A stretch of 64,000 bases of DNA from Aphelocoma coerulescens (taxonomy: Eukaryota > Chordata > Aves > Passeriformes > Corvidae), in contig NC_091016.1 in NCBI RefSeq assembly GCF_041296385.1, forward strand, positions 12,997,497 through 13,061,496, given 5' to 3'. The first letter of the stretch is position 1. Each line of letters begins with the position of its first letter. The position numbers and the translations under genes were made by a program. Below, piece by piece: positions 25,766 through 35,345 of this stretch. The notes beneath the pieces were generated by a model. The model saw nothing but the letters and a program-made list of their open reading frames with translations, made no database searches and was not told the origin of the DNA.

Positions 25766-28700
25766 AGCTGTTTAACACCTCGTGCAGAATAGAGCCCTCC
25801 AAGGAAAATCTAGCTCTGTGCATTTATGCTTTCTATCAGGCATATAATCATATGGGGCTGTAATGAAATGTTAAAAAATAAAGTAAAATAAAATTGGGAA
25901 CTTCTGAATCAGGTTTTAACTCTTCCCTCCTGCACAGGGTTCCAACTGAATTACCAAGTTCATATTGTGCCTGGGAGGCACAAGAAAGTATAAGGGGTAA
26001 AGAGCTCATTTCTCCATTACTAATTCCAATTATTGTTAACTGGAGTGAAAAATAAGGTGGATCAGAGTGAAGATGTCAGAAGAAAAAAAGATCAAATAAC
26101 TAGAACAGGCAATAATAGTACATTGACTAGCTATAGCAGCTGGGTTACAGGTGTTAGTTTTTCCTCCCAAAGAATGGCCGGCATAAGAAACAATTTCTAA
26201 GGTGAAACAGAGGACACAGTCACAAGAGCAAGAGAACTACAGTCTTTCAATGAACCCACCACTGCAGCAACACTGAAGTAAGACATCCTTCTGGAAGGAG
26301 GAAGGTAGACTTGGCATTCTCACGTGCCCTTATGTTTCCTCCTGCTCCCTTGTGTTTCTCAGTAGCTGCGGCAGAAGTGCCAGCTGAGGCATCAAATGCA
26401 TCACTGGAAGCGAGTGAGTGAGATGGCTGGGGGGTCTGTCCCCTGCAAAGGGCCTTTCTATCAGGCTACACATGAAGATGATGACTTTGGTTGAGGACAG
26501 TGCACCAGGAAATGTTGGCTTGCAAGATTTCTCACATACCTGGAATAATGTACCTGCTTAAGTTTGAAAGCAGTAACTGTTTTGTACCTACACTACCCAC
26601 TGAAGGCCAGGCAGACAAGCTTGTCTTTTGTGGACATGAAGGTGCAGAAAAGTCTCAGGTAAACAGCTTAGCAGAGAGAAAACAGTGTGTTCATTGCACA
26701 ATAAAGATGACATTTTTCTTTACAAAACACTTCAGATTGGTGGCAGGGTATTGGTACAGAGAAGTTATCTGTACTTAGTGACTAATTCACCTTTGCAAGA
26801 TACCACTTCTACAGCTGATAACAGACTCAGACAGGAGTCCTGCCCCTGAAATCATTTCCCATTAATTCCAATCACTCTGAAAGGTTCAGCCACCAAAAGT
26901 TTTCAAGTCAGCTGGCACGCAAATGTCTAGGCCCTGCCAATATTTTGTGATCCACTTACTGTAAACACATAGCTAATGAATGTTCATTCCCTTGATGATT
27001 ATTTTGGAAAGTGGAGACATGTCTAAGAGTATTTACAAGGTATGTGGTCCTCCAAAAAATTAGTAAATATTCTGACACATCTTAAAACAGAGGCACCAAT
27101 GCCTTCAGCCAAAGAAATAATGCTAATCATGTATAAAGACATGAGTTATCTCAGAAGCCTCAATATATTAATTTCATTACCTCTGAATATTGCAGTTGTT
27201 GAATATGCTGACCCCATAACTTGGAAAAGGACAGGAACAAGATTAATGCAGATGAAAATTGTTAGCTGTTGTGGAAACCTTTGCATAATTGTGATGGCAG
27301 TTTTGCGTCAGTCTGTGGATTACATACTTCCACCATCAGCAATGGCCATTGCTAACTCATAATGTCCACTTAGCAGGACCTGAGACTGCAGCTCTTCCAG
27401 CACACAGGATGCTCCAACTCTGGGAGAAAAGCAGACCTGCAAGTGAAAATGAGATGTGCCAGTGCTCCCTTTCCACAGAGCTAAGCTAGAATTTGGCAAT
27501 GCACTAGCAATAGCCTACAAGAAAACTTGAATCTTTGATGCCCAGAGGGGCTGATCTTCTAAATATCTAGGCACAAGGTAAAAATTGTTTCATAAATGCA
27601 CTCCTGTGCAAACAGACATGCATACCCTTAAACAGAAAGTTGAAAATTGTGTTTTAACAATATTGTGTTAAGAACCACCAAGAAAAATAAAATCATGGGG
27701 TTTTTCACGACAACTCTCTAAAGGCAGATGGTGAGACCCTCTGAAGACACTGAGAATTTAGCAGTATGAAGTAACTTGCAGATACTGTGTCTGACATAGC
27801 ACATCTCCTGTAAGGCTGTACTCACTGACTGCCATCTTAGAAAGCTTTGAGGCGTCCAGGAAGTTGAATGCAATCTTCCGGTCCCTGGTCCTTCCACAAG
27901 ATCTTGTGTTTTCCAAGGAAGGGAACAGGAAACGTGCCTCTGTGTGTGATCATGTTGCCATCTAGTGACCGCAGCCCAGAGACCGCTCAAGCCCTGACAC
28001 TCTTCCACAAGCACAGACAATGCCGTGTGTGAAGCAACTGGGTCTTGTATAACTGAGACCTCGGGGGAAATCGGAGCTGTTGCCAAGATATACAGGATTA
28101 TTCCTCCTAAAGTTGCAAGTCTCACTTAGGCAGAAACAGCAAGTTCCTTGAGTAGGGCGATAAGGAGCTAAAAGCTCATAGAGGTTGTAGCTCTTGCAGT
28201 ATCATTTTCGTGCCACCCTTGAGCTCCAGAGCCAACAGGGCAGTTCCCTTTCCTGAATTCACATGGAGAGTTGGCAAGACCAGCCGCAACAATCAGTCGT
28301 GGCCAGCTGGTCTCTGCCATTCCTGTGAGATTCACTCAACTTGCCCTGTTAAGCACAAAGAAGAACAAAACATTCCAGCCTGGGTATTAAGAGTGCAAGG
28401 CCTCTTCTACTGCTCTTGCACCTGGATTCAATGGCAGATTTTCTGGGACAGGGGAAAATACAGTTATTTTCTACAGCCCAAAGGATGTAGGTACCCAGCA
28501 TTCTTTTGCATTACCAAAATATGTAGGCAAATAAAATATCAGTATTACACATGCAGGCACTTCTGAAATCCAACTCTCACATGCTCTTTAGGCACTTTTT
28601 ACCAATCCTGGCCCACAACACTCAGTTTCCATCAACTATGATAGAAAACTTCTTTTTTGGCAGTTTGAGAAGGCCAACTTTCTTTCATAAACATGTTCAT

Positions 28701-30235
28701 TGACATGTCAGTAAGTATACATATGTGTGTGTGTGCATTTGTGTGTTTATAAATATATGTACACACAGAGCACCTTCCCCAGGGCCCAGTCTTTTCATTC
28801 TTTTCCTTATATACACATTGCTACAAAATAAGCTGTAAACAGCTGAAAAAAGTTGTTGAGATGCCCTTATATGTGACTTCCTGAAGTATCTTTTGAGAGT
28901 TTTTCACCCTGCCTAATCACTACACATTACCACCCCAAAGTCTCTGGATCCTGAAAATTTCTTCTCCCCACAGTATCAGGTTTTGTGGAATTTATCCTTG
29001 TTTTTCCCCCCATTGAAAGAAGACCTTCTGTTTCCACCTTAACAGAGTCACACATCAATATGGATCAGTATCATCTGGATGGTTCTCACTATAAACACAC
29101 ACACACACTCACAAAAATAGCTCAAGTGTCTTCTTCCTATTACTATCAGTGTTATCTCTTGCTTTTTCTTTAGGATCTGAAAAGCCACCAATTTGTTTTG
29201 TTAAAATAGAAATAAATTTTAGGTCATATATTTCCTGATCAAATACAGACAGTGAAAGACTAATTTCAGCATACTTTTCTCCTTAAACTGTTATAGAAGT
29301 TTCAGTGTGGTTTCCTGAGAGATATGATACACACAAGAATTGCTAGCAGATATTATTTACTGGCTCAAATTTATTAGAGATCAAAGAATGGGGAAAATAA
29401 GCCTCATCTTTCTTGTTCTTCTTGGCAGTGGAACTTTCGTACCACTGAGAAAACCAAAAGGCAAGAGGAAAAGAAAAAACATGAGGATATACAATTGCAC
29501 TGGGGAGAAAAACATGATCACACTGAAATACCTAAGGGATCTAAGGACAGCTTCCAAAAGCTATCATAATAATTAAATGAATAAACCAAGTCAAATGCTG
29601 ATTACCAAGCACAGTGGCCCCTATCGCCAACAGCCATAAAAGAATCTTGATGTAGCAATGCCAGTGTGAAACAGCTGAAGATCTTCCTGCACTGTGGCAG
29701 TGCTCTAGGATTTTGGATGGGATAGTTTCTACAGAAAATGGAGGACAGAATGCAGCCCCATACATCCCTCTCTGGGAATTAAGGGAATCACATTTCTTAA
29801 AATGAACTCAGTGATGAAGCTAAGCTCTGCCACTCCTGTTAAGTCTGCTCAGGATTTCCTGTTAAGCACTAAGAAAAAAAAACCATAAAGAAGAATGAAG
29901 AATAGCCAGGATTCCTATTTTTGCACTATTAGGCTATATATGATTCGTGTAGTCAGTTAATTTTCCCCAAAATAACTTACTAGCTGAGACTAGAGACTGA
30001 AATTTTGTTCTGTTCTTTCCTGTGGGAACTTATATTCCTCAGGCAATCCCTTAAAATCAGGTTTTCTTTTAGTCTCTAGCAAAGTGTTTCCTTTCCAGAA
30101 AGAGACCACCCAGAAGAAAACAGGAAGTCCCATAGTTTCATATTCTTCAAGGAGCAGAATGTTGAGTTCCAGCCCCATATTTACCCAGTCACCAAGGAGT
30201 TAATGTGTTGAGCAGCTACTTCATGTTCTGCAGAT
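25766..30235. other. Gene-free unique sequence
   Basis: No gene recognised. Short GT and CA runs occur at about 28722-28734 and 29094-29110. A sequence reading TTGCCATCTAGTGACCGCAG at 27955-27974 resembles a CTCF core on the minus strand, with two differences; see findings. Open frames at 27718-28125 (minus, 135 codons) and 28210-28566 (plus, 118 codons) have no domain signature. Confidence 0.5.
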
Positions 30236-31135
30236 ATGTATGCACTGATTAGCAGTGGTTGGAATAAAAGACTACAGCCCAAGGAAGGCGGAGCATTCTC
30301 AGAAACAGCAGTCTGGCAAGAAGCTGTCAAGGGAATAGATCCAGAACCCCCAAGAAGAATGAGACGGACTGACTGGGAACAATTAAGGAAAATAATTTCG
30401 TCCTCTATAAAGGACAGAACAGAGCATCCTTCTGAATTTTTGGAATCCCTGGAAATTCCCACTAACATGGGATGCAGAAGGGAGTAAAAGACTTGACCAC
30501 TCATAACCTATTGGATGACACCAGTAAAACCTCTCACGAGGGGAGTGGAAAGTCTTCCTTGGCATTACCTCTCTATCAAACATGCTAATGATGGCAACAT
30601 TGCTTTTAGAGCAGTTTTCATCCCAGTGCAAACCATGCAGCTGCTGGCTGCTTGTTCTGGGGGTCAGTCACACATTATTACCTGGCTACACAACATTTTG
30701 CAGAGCAAAGCAGAATGCTCCAATGCCCACTTTCTCCAAGCAAACCCTTATCTGACCAGAAGCTGCACAATGCTGCTAGAGAAAGCCATTCAAAAGGCAA
30801 AAGAGGCCAACCCCAAGCCCATTAGTTCTTTGATTACTGACAGTGTTAATGATTAGCAGTAACTATTGAGAGATTTAGGATTGAATTGGTGGATTGACTG
30901 ACAATACCAGCTCCTTTTATGCAGATATTGGAACAACCAAACCCCAGACCCACCTGAGAATTTTATTACCAAATCTTACCTAATTCCAGCTAGGGAAGCA
31001 GACAATAGTAGTCATCTTGGAGAAAGATACCGGATTCTAGAATTAAACAATACTCTGTCCCCCATCCTTGTATTTGTACCCCACCTTCATTCCATCAGGT
31101 TTTGTATCTTATTCAAAAAAACATGTTGTGCATAA
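30236..31135 (+). mobile_element. Possible decayed endogenous retrovirus fragment (gag-like)
   Basis: The plus frame at 30236-30487 (83 codons) contains a segment with TDWEQLRKI followed 13 residues later by HPSEFLESL. A charged or Trp-containing helix followed by a Pro-Ser-x-Phe-Leu-x-x-Leu motif resembles the capsid major-homology region of gammaretrovirus-like gag proteins. The frame then stops. The next open stretches (30515-30856, and a stretch without ATG at about 30902-31132 containing two N-glycosylation sequons) do not continue gag recognisably. No LTR pair, primer-binding site, protease or polymerase was seen. If this is viral it is an ancient, non-functional relic; a chance resemblance is quite possible. 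Confidence 0.28.
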
Positions 31136-32093
31136 TGTATTATGAAACTGGTTATCCTAAACAAGCACAAAAAGAGGATTTCGTCTCTCTGTCTCTTGCA
31201 AAGTTTTGGTCCCAATGTAACCTAACAGCAATGAGTTTCATAGACTAATTCCACAGTATGTGGAGGTCCCAGGGGGCAGGTGCAATCCTTTCTACAAATC
31301 AGCCAGTTTGAATTTTTTTGTTCCAGTGAGCATCTGTGGTTCTCTCTGCTTCTTTCTTTCTTCTGTGTGACCTCAGAGGGCAAGTGGACGTATGTCACAG
31401 GGTGACAAGCATGACACAAAAATAGCCCCCTTGCAAATCTACGTATTAAAACAAATAAATGATCCAGAAGGAAAAGTCCCCTTAAAGATCAGAGACCCAA
31501 CTGGACCCACATTTCCAGCTGGAATGATGGGAGGTTTACAGACCCAGCTGATCAGCACTCTCTCTCACAAAAGAGGGGTGAATGGGGGGCTGAGTCATGG
31601 AAGTGTGAGGCAGAGATAAGTGAGAGTGCAATGTGCATGGACTCAAAGGTATGAGTCCCACTGCTGCTGCAAAAGATGTGCCAGCAGGTTGTATTCCACA
31701 GACGATGGATCAAGGAGAAAATCCCTTTCACCATTCCTACACTATTCCTTCTTTGGGGAACTTTATCACATGCCATCTCCTTGATCCTCGTAAGGCAAAG
31801 TAATCCATTCTATAGCAGTGACTCCCTTCTGCTCCATGGGGCCTGCACAAGATGAACGCCTTACATGACCTCAGCACTTTTGTCAAGTCCCTGTGGGCCC
31901 CTGTGGCTCTCTGAGGATGAGACAGGAGCAAAGCTTGTGACTTGCATCCTGTCAGTCACAGGTATCCTCAAATTCCCCTGGGAGTAACATGCCTGGGGAG
32001 AGCACAAAGATAGTCCTGTTTTCCCAGACTAACACTCTCAGCCCCAGAGTGGAAAAGGCAAGCAAATCTATGGCCTGACTGTCAGAGGTGTCA
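31136..32093. other. Gene-free stretch
   Basis: Nothing firm. Open frames near 31392-31619 (plus) and 31737-31931 (minus) have no family motif. If the piece at 30236-31135 is retroviral, decayed flanking provirus could extend here, but I cannot recognise it. Confidence 0.45.
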
Positions 32094-32197
32094 CGGAATC
32101 ACATAATGGTTGAGGTGGCAAGGGACCTATGGAGGTGAACTTGTCCAACCCCTCTGTTCAAGTAGGGTCACCTAGAGCAGGCTGCCCACAACCATTA
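32094..32197 (-). mobile_element. CR1 LINE 3' tail fragment
   Basis: Read on the plus strand, the start CACGGAATCACATAATGGTT, then GAGGTGGCAAGGGACCTATG, then CTTGTCCAACCCC and AGTAGGGTCACCTAGAGCAG is the reverse complement of a CR1 3' untranslated end. About 100 bp remain. The 5' side is lost (normal CR1 truncation), and divergence is marked. Confidence 0.8.
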
Positions 32198-32389
32198 GCC
32201 TTGCTGTCACTGTTTTTGGTGGGAAGCACCTTGCAGGACAGTTCTCTTGCCTTAGGCATTCATTTTATTATGTAACAATATATAGACAAGAAAAGCACCT
32301 GATAATATTTCACAGGAAGCAGTGCTGTGTGGAATGGTGATGGACTCTGATACAAAAGACTGTGTGCAAAGCAACTATTTCTACATACA

Positions 32390-32390
<1 letters not shown>

Positions 32391-32424
<34 letters not shown>
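32391..32424 (+). repeat. Poly(A) run of 34
   Basis: An uninterrupted run of 34 A, similar in length to the run at 122-158. No retrocopy body is recognisable upstream. About 17 bp after it the sequence reads TGTTTAAAATA, an 11-mer that also follows the first A run at a similar distance; this may be chance. Confidence 0.9.
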
Positions 32425-32426
<2 letters not shown>

Positions 32427-32638
32427 AGCCAAACAGAAATGTTTAAAATATTTCCATTCAGGATTAATTCATAGCCAGTAAAACTCTGCCTGCAATCATA
32501 TATCAGAATAATCCATCTTCCCATTTATTCATCTTAGTAAACTGGAAATATACAAAATAGCAAACCACTCCCTCCCTTGAAAGAAAATAGGTGTTACTAT
32601 CTCAGCATTGGAACAGAAAGAAAAGCAATCATCTTTGC

Positions 32639-32655
32639 AAATTAATTAATTAATT
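32639..32655. repeat. (AATT)n short tandem repeat
   Basis: About four AATT units. The repeated TAAT/ATTA core is also a generic homeodomain half-site, but nothing else indicates an enhancer. Confidence 0.75.
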
Positions 32656-32754
32656 GAAATTCTTAAAGAACCAGTAGGAAACAGTTGTCTTAAAATAAGG
32701 CTTCGTAGGCCATGGAACAATTTAGTAAAGAGAAATCCTATTATTCCCTTTGAA

Positions 32755-32928
32755 AGGCCTTGAAGTGCTTTGTAAGGGAGTGCTATTAACATTACAGATG
32801 GGAAAGCCAAGGCCTTATAAGGTGGTAGGATTTATCCAAGGTCATTTTACAACCAAACAGTAGAAAGAGGAATATAAACTAAATTTCTTAATTCCCAGAC
32901 CACTGCCAGTTTCCCTTAGCCTTAAGTC
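32755..32928 (+). mobile_element. MIR-like ancient SINE fragment
   Basis: The series GAAGTGCTTTGTAAG, ATTAACATTACAGATGGGAA, ATTTATCCAAGGTCATTTTA and AGTAGAAAGAGGAAT follows the order of the MIR/CORE-SINE consensus (gcgctttaca, ttttacagatgaggaaa, cttgcccaaggtcacacag, cagagc). Divergence is high, as expected for an element active before the mammal-bird split or in the early amniote lineage. Confidence 0.55.
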
Positions 32929-33063
32929 TATCACATGCATGACTGGAACAGCAGTTGATAACTAATCTGTTTACTCATGGGCCCTCACATTGAGGTTTTG
33001 TGAGAATCCATGTGGAAACCTGGTGGGATGCAACAACACTTAATGACGCTCAGCCACAAATCA

Positions 33064-33113
33064 ACTGCCTTATGCATCTTACTGCCTTATGCAACTACAG
33101 GCAGTAAGATGCA
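33064..33113. repeat. Perfect 15-bp inverted repeat with overlapping 13-bp direct repeat
   Basis: Arms TGCATCTTACTGCCT (33073-33087) and its exact reverse complement (33099-33113) surround an 11-nt loop. In addition ACTGCCTTATGCA occurs twice (33064-33076 and 33081-33093). The combination suggests a local template-switch replication event. It can form a DNA or RNA hairpin. It sits about 80 bp before a CR1 and has no terminator-like T run. Confidence 0.9.
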
Positions 33114-33194
33114 ACAGGGGCCCACTTCTGAAAAGTGAGGGCGATTTCATCCTAGACTTGAGTGAGATGACTCCCAAGACTCAGTATTGCTGTT

Positions 33195-34140
33195 CCCTAG
33201 TGCTCAGTATTGCGGATGGTCCTGTTTAACATCTTTGTCGATGATTTGGGTTGAGTGCATCCTCAGTAAGTTTGCAGAGGACACACTTTGGGCGGGAGTG
33301 CTGATCTGCTAGAGGGCAGGAAGGCTCTGCAGAGGCTGGATCGATGGGCTGAGAAAGGCTGGATAAGCTTCAACAAGGCCAAGTGCCCTGCCCTGAATTT
33401 GGGTCACAACAACCCCACCCAGTGAGACAGGCTGGGGGAAGCATGGCTTGAGAGCTGCTCAGGAGAAAGGGACTTGGGGGTGCTGTTTGACAGGTGGCTG
33501 AATATGAGCCAGAAGTGTACTCAGGTGGCCAAAAAGGCCAATAGCATCCTGGCCTGTATCAGGAAGAGTGTGACCAGCAGGACCAGGGCAGTGATTGCCC
33601 TGCTGTACTTTGCACGGGTGAGGCCACACTTTGAGCTCTGTGTCCAGTTCTAGGCCCGTCAATTCAGGAAGGACATTGAGGTGCTGGAAGGAAATCAGAA
33701 AAGGGCAAAGGACCTGGTAAAGGTTCTGAAAAAAACCCTAAGTCCTAAGAGGAGTAGCTGAGGGAACAGGGTTTGTTTAAAAAACGAGGTTCAGGGGTGA
33801 CCTTATTCCTCTACACAGCTCCCTGAAGGGAGGCTGTAGTGAGGTGATGGTTCATCTCTTTTGCCATGTCTCAAGTGAGAGGATGAGAGGAAAAGGCCTT
33901 AAATTAAGCAAGGGGAGGGTCAGATTAGATATTAGAAAAAAAAAATTCACTGAAAGAGTGATTTGGCATTGGAATAAGTTGCCTGGGGAGGTGGTGGACT
34001 CACCCTGTCTGGAAATGTTCAAGAGGCATCCAGATATGGCACTTGGGGATACAGTTTAGAGGTGATTACGGTGGTGCTACATTGACTGTTAGACTTGACG
34101 ATCTTGAAGGTCTCTTCCAACCTTGTGACTGTGATTTCCA
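33195..34140 (+). mobile_element. CR1 LINE, 5'-truncated, 3'-complete
   Basis: Begins inside the reverse-transcriptase core (CTGTTTAACATCTTTGTCGA) and runs through the C-terminal part of ORF2 to the 3' end (GATCTTGAAGGTCTCTTCCA, then ACCTTGTGACTGTGATT). The catalytic region reads KFAED where the family has an F/YADD box, so one catalytic aspartate is changed to glutamate. Stops and frameshifts break the rest. Recognisable downstream text includes GACATTGAGGTGCTGGAAGG (about 33672) and the segment GGAATAAGTTGCCTGGGGAG near 33971. It lies tail-to-tail with the CR1 at 34604-34965, separated by the CpG-rich block. Confidence 0.92.
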
Positions 34141-34603
34141 CCAGCGGCTCAGAGTTACCTGTGGGGAGCCACGGCAGAAAACCCCGAGGCAGAGGCGGGA
34201 GCCGCGATGGCGGCCGGACCCTCAACCCGACCCGGGGCTGCCCCGACGGCCGCGCCAGGCGCCACAAGATGTCGCCCTCCCCTCAGGCAGGGCCGGGCCG
34301 GGCCCGCCGGAGACCCCCAGGGGGCCGGGGCCGGGGCTGCCAGCGCGCCCGCGGCGAGAGCCGAGAGAACCGGGAGCAGAGAGAACCGGGAGCAGAGAGT
34401 CCAGAGCGGCGAGAGCCGAGAGCGGCGGGGAGCAGCTCTCCGAGGCCGCCGGGAGCTGCTGGGTCCCGCCTGCCGGTGGCTGGCGCGGGAAGGCGCCGCA
34501 GGGCCGCGGCCGCCATGTCGCGGAGCAGCTCGAGGGCCGCGGCCGGCCGTGGCCGAGGGAGAGGCGGCTGCCGCTTCTCCGCCCCGCAGATCCACGGCCT
34601 CAT
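34141..34603 (+). promoter_or_regulatory. Isolated CpG-dense block (candidate CpG island / orphan first exon)
   Basis: A sharply bounded GC-rich segment of about 460 bp in otherwise AT-leaning DNA. I count roughly 55 CpG dinucleotides between 34201 and 34603, against a handful per kilobase elsewhere. It contains a NotI site (GCGGCCGC, 34506-34513), G-rich runs (GGGGG-CC-GGGG-CC-GGGG at about 34319-34335), GGCGGGG Sp1-type text near 34432, and a tandem pair of the 16-mer GAGAGAACCGGGAGCA (34363-34378, 34379-34394). An ATG at 34515 sits in a strong Kozak context (GCCGCCATG) and opens 32 codons that end inside the adjoining CR1. All frames are long here simply because stops are rare in GC-rich DNA. 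It could be a vertebrate CpG-island promoter, a retroposed gene start, or an assembly join. Strand is set only by the Kozak ATG. No gene body follows in the visible sequence. Confidence 0.6.
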
Positions 34604-34965
34604 GGAATCATAGAGTCGTTTAGGTTAGAAAAGACCTCTAAGGTCATCAAGTCGAACCACTAATACTGTCAAGTCCACCACTAAACCATGTCCCCAAGTG
34701 TCACATCTACAGTACTCAGAGGGATGGTGACTGCCACTTCCTTGGACAGTCTGTACTGTGATGGACAACCTTTTGGGGAAGAAATTTTTCCTAATATCCA
34801 ATCTAAACCTCCCCTGGTGCAACTTCAGGCCCTTTCCTTTCATCCTCTTACTTGTTACCTGGGAGAAGAGACCAACCCCCACCTTGCTGGAGGCTCCTAT
34901 CAGGTTGTCAATAAAGATACTAACTAAACAGGACTGGCCCCAGAACTGAGCCGTGAAGAGCACCT
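34604..34965 (-). mobile_element. CR1 LINE 3' fragment
   Basis: Read on the plus strand it starts with the reverse-complemented CR1 terminus (AATCATAGAGTCGTTTAGGT, then AGAAAAGACCTCTAAGGTCA) and continues through GTCCACCACTAAACCATGTC, then CTTGGACAGTCTGTACTGTG and the segment TTGTCAATAAAGATACTAAC. The upstream end fades near AGGACTGGCCCCAGAACTGA. Its 3' end abuts the CpG-dense block, so its insertion may have cut the small frame that begins at 34515. Confidence 0.92.
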
Positions 34966-35207
34966 CACCACCTCCACAACTGGTTCATTCTGCTCTATTC
35001 CTGTGACACCAGTGTCTTTAAGCCCAACTTATTTTGCACTGTATCTTCTGTACAGTGAAAAACTCCGAAATCCAGTGGTGTAAGAGGATTCCTGGTGTTT
35101 CCTGTTGCTAGGAGAGTGCAGCAGCATCGTGTGGTGACTCTAGGTGAATACCCTATCTCTACTGAATACCCCATATGAGCCAAGCAACCCTCCAAAAGTG
35201 ACTAAAT
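34966..35207. other. Spacer between CR1 and SINE
   Basis: About 240 bp without a recognisable element. The first 30 bp may still be CR1, as GAAGAGCACCTCACCACC could be decayed LINE text. Confidence 0.5.
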
Positions 35208-35345
35208 CCCAGAAATCACAAAATATTTTGAGTTGGAAAGGACCCAGAAGGATCACAAAGTCCAACTCTTAAGGGAATGGTCCATATAGACATAAAACCC
35301 ATGACCTTGGCACTGTTGGCACCATGCTCTAACCAACTGAGAATG
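35208..35345 (-). mobile_element. tRNA-Ile-derived SINE with CR1 tail (TguSINE1-like)
   Basis: On the minus strand the element begins with CTCAGTTGGTTAGAGC, then ATGGTGCCAACAGTGCCAAG, then GTCATGGGTTTTATG. This is a tRNA-Ile-like head with most of the A box and a decayed B box; the first eight or so tRNA bases are missing. It then passes into AAGAGTTGGACTTTGTGATC and GGGTCCTTTCCAACTCAAAA, a CR1-type 3' tail ending near 35208. The order of tRNA-Ile head, short linker and CR1 tail is that of TguSINE1, known from passerine birds. Such SINEs are transcribed by RNA polymerase III from the internal boxes and use CR1 reverse transcriptase in trans. This copy has mutated boxes and is probably silent. 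Confidence 0.85.

Noticed and set aside
26815..26890. Possible palindromic repeat half (CCTGCCCC ... CCCATTAATTCCAAT)
   Set aside because: Too short and diverged to separate from chance.
30515..30856. 113-codon plus frame after the gag-like segment
   Set aside because: Looked at as a possible gag continuation, but no retroviral motif could be recognised in it.
34043..34663. Long overlapping frames (up to 206 codons) on both strands across the CpG block
   Set aside because: High GC content depletes stops in all frames, and several start or end inside CR1. Composition is the likelier cause. Only the Kozak ATG at 34515 is kept, as a low-confidence finding.
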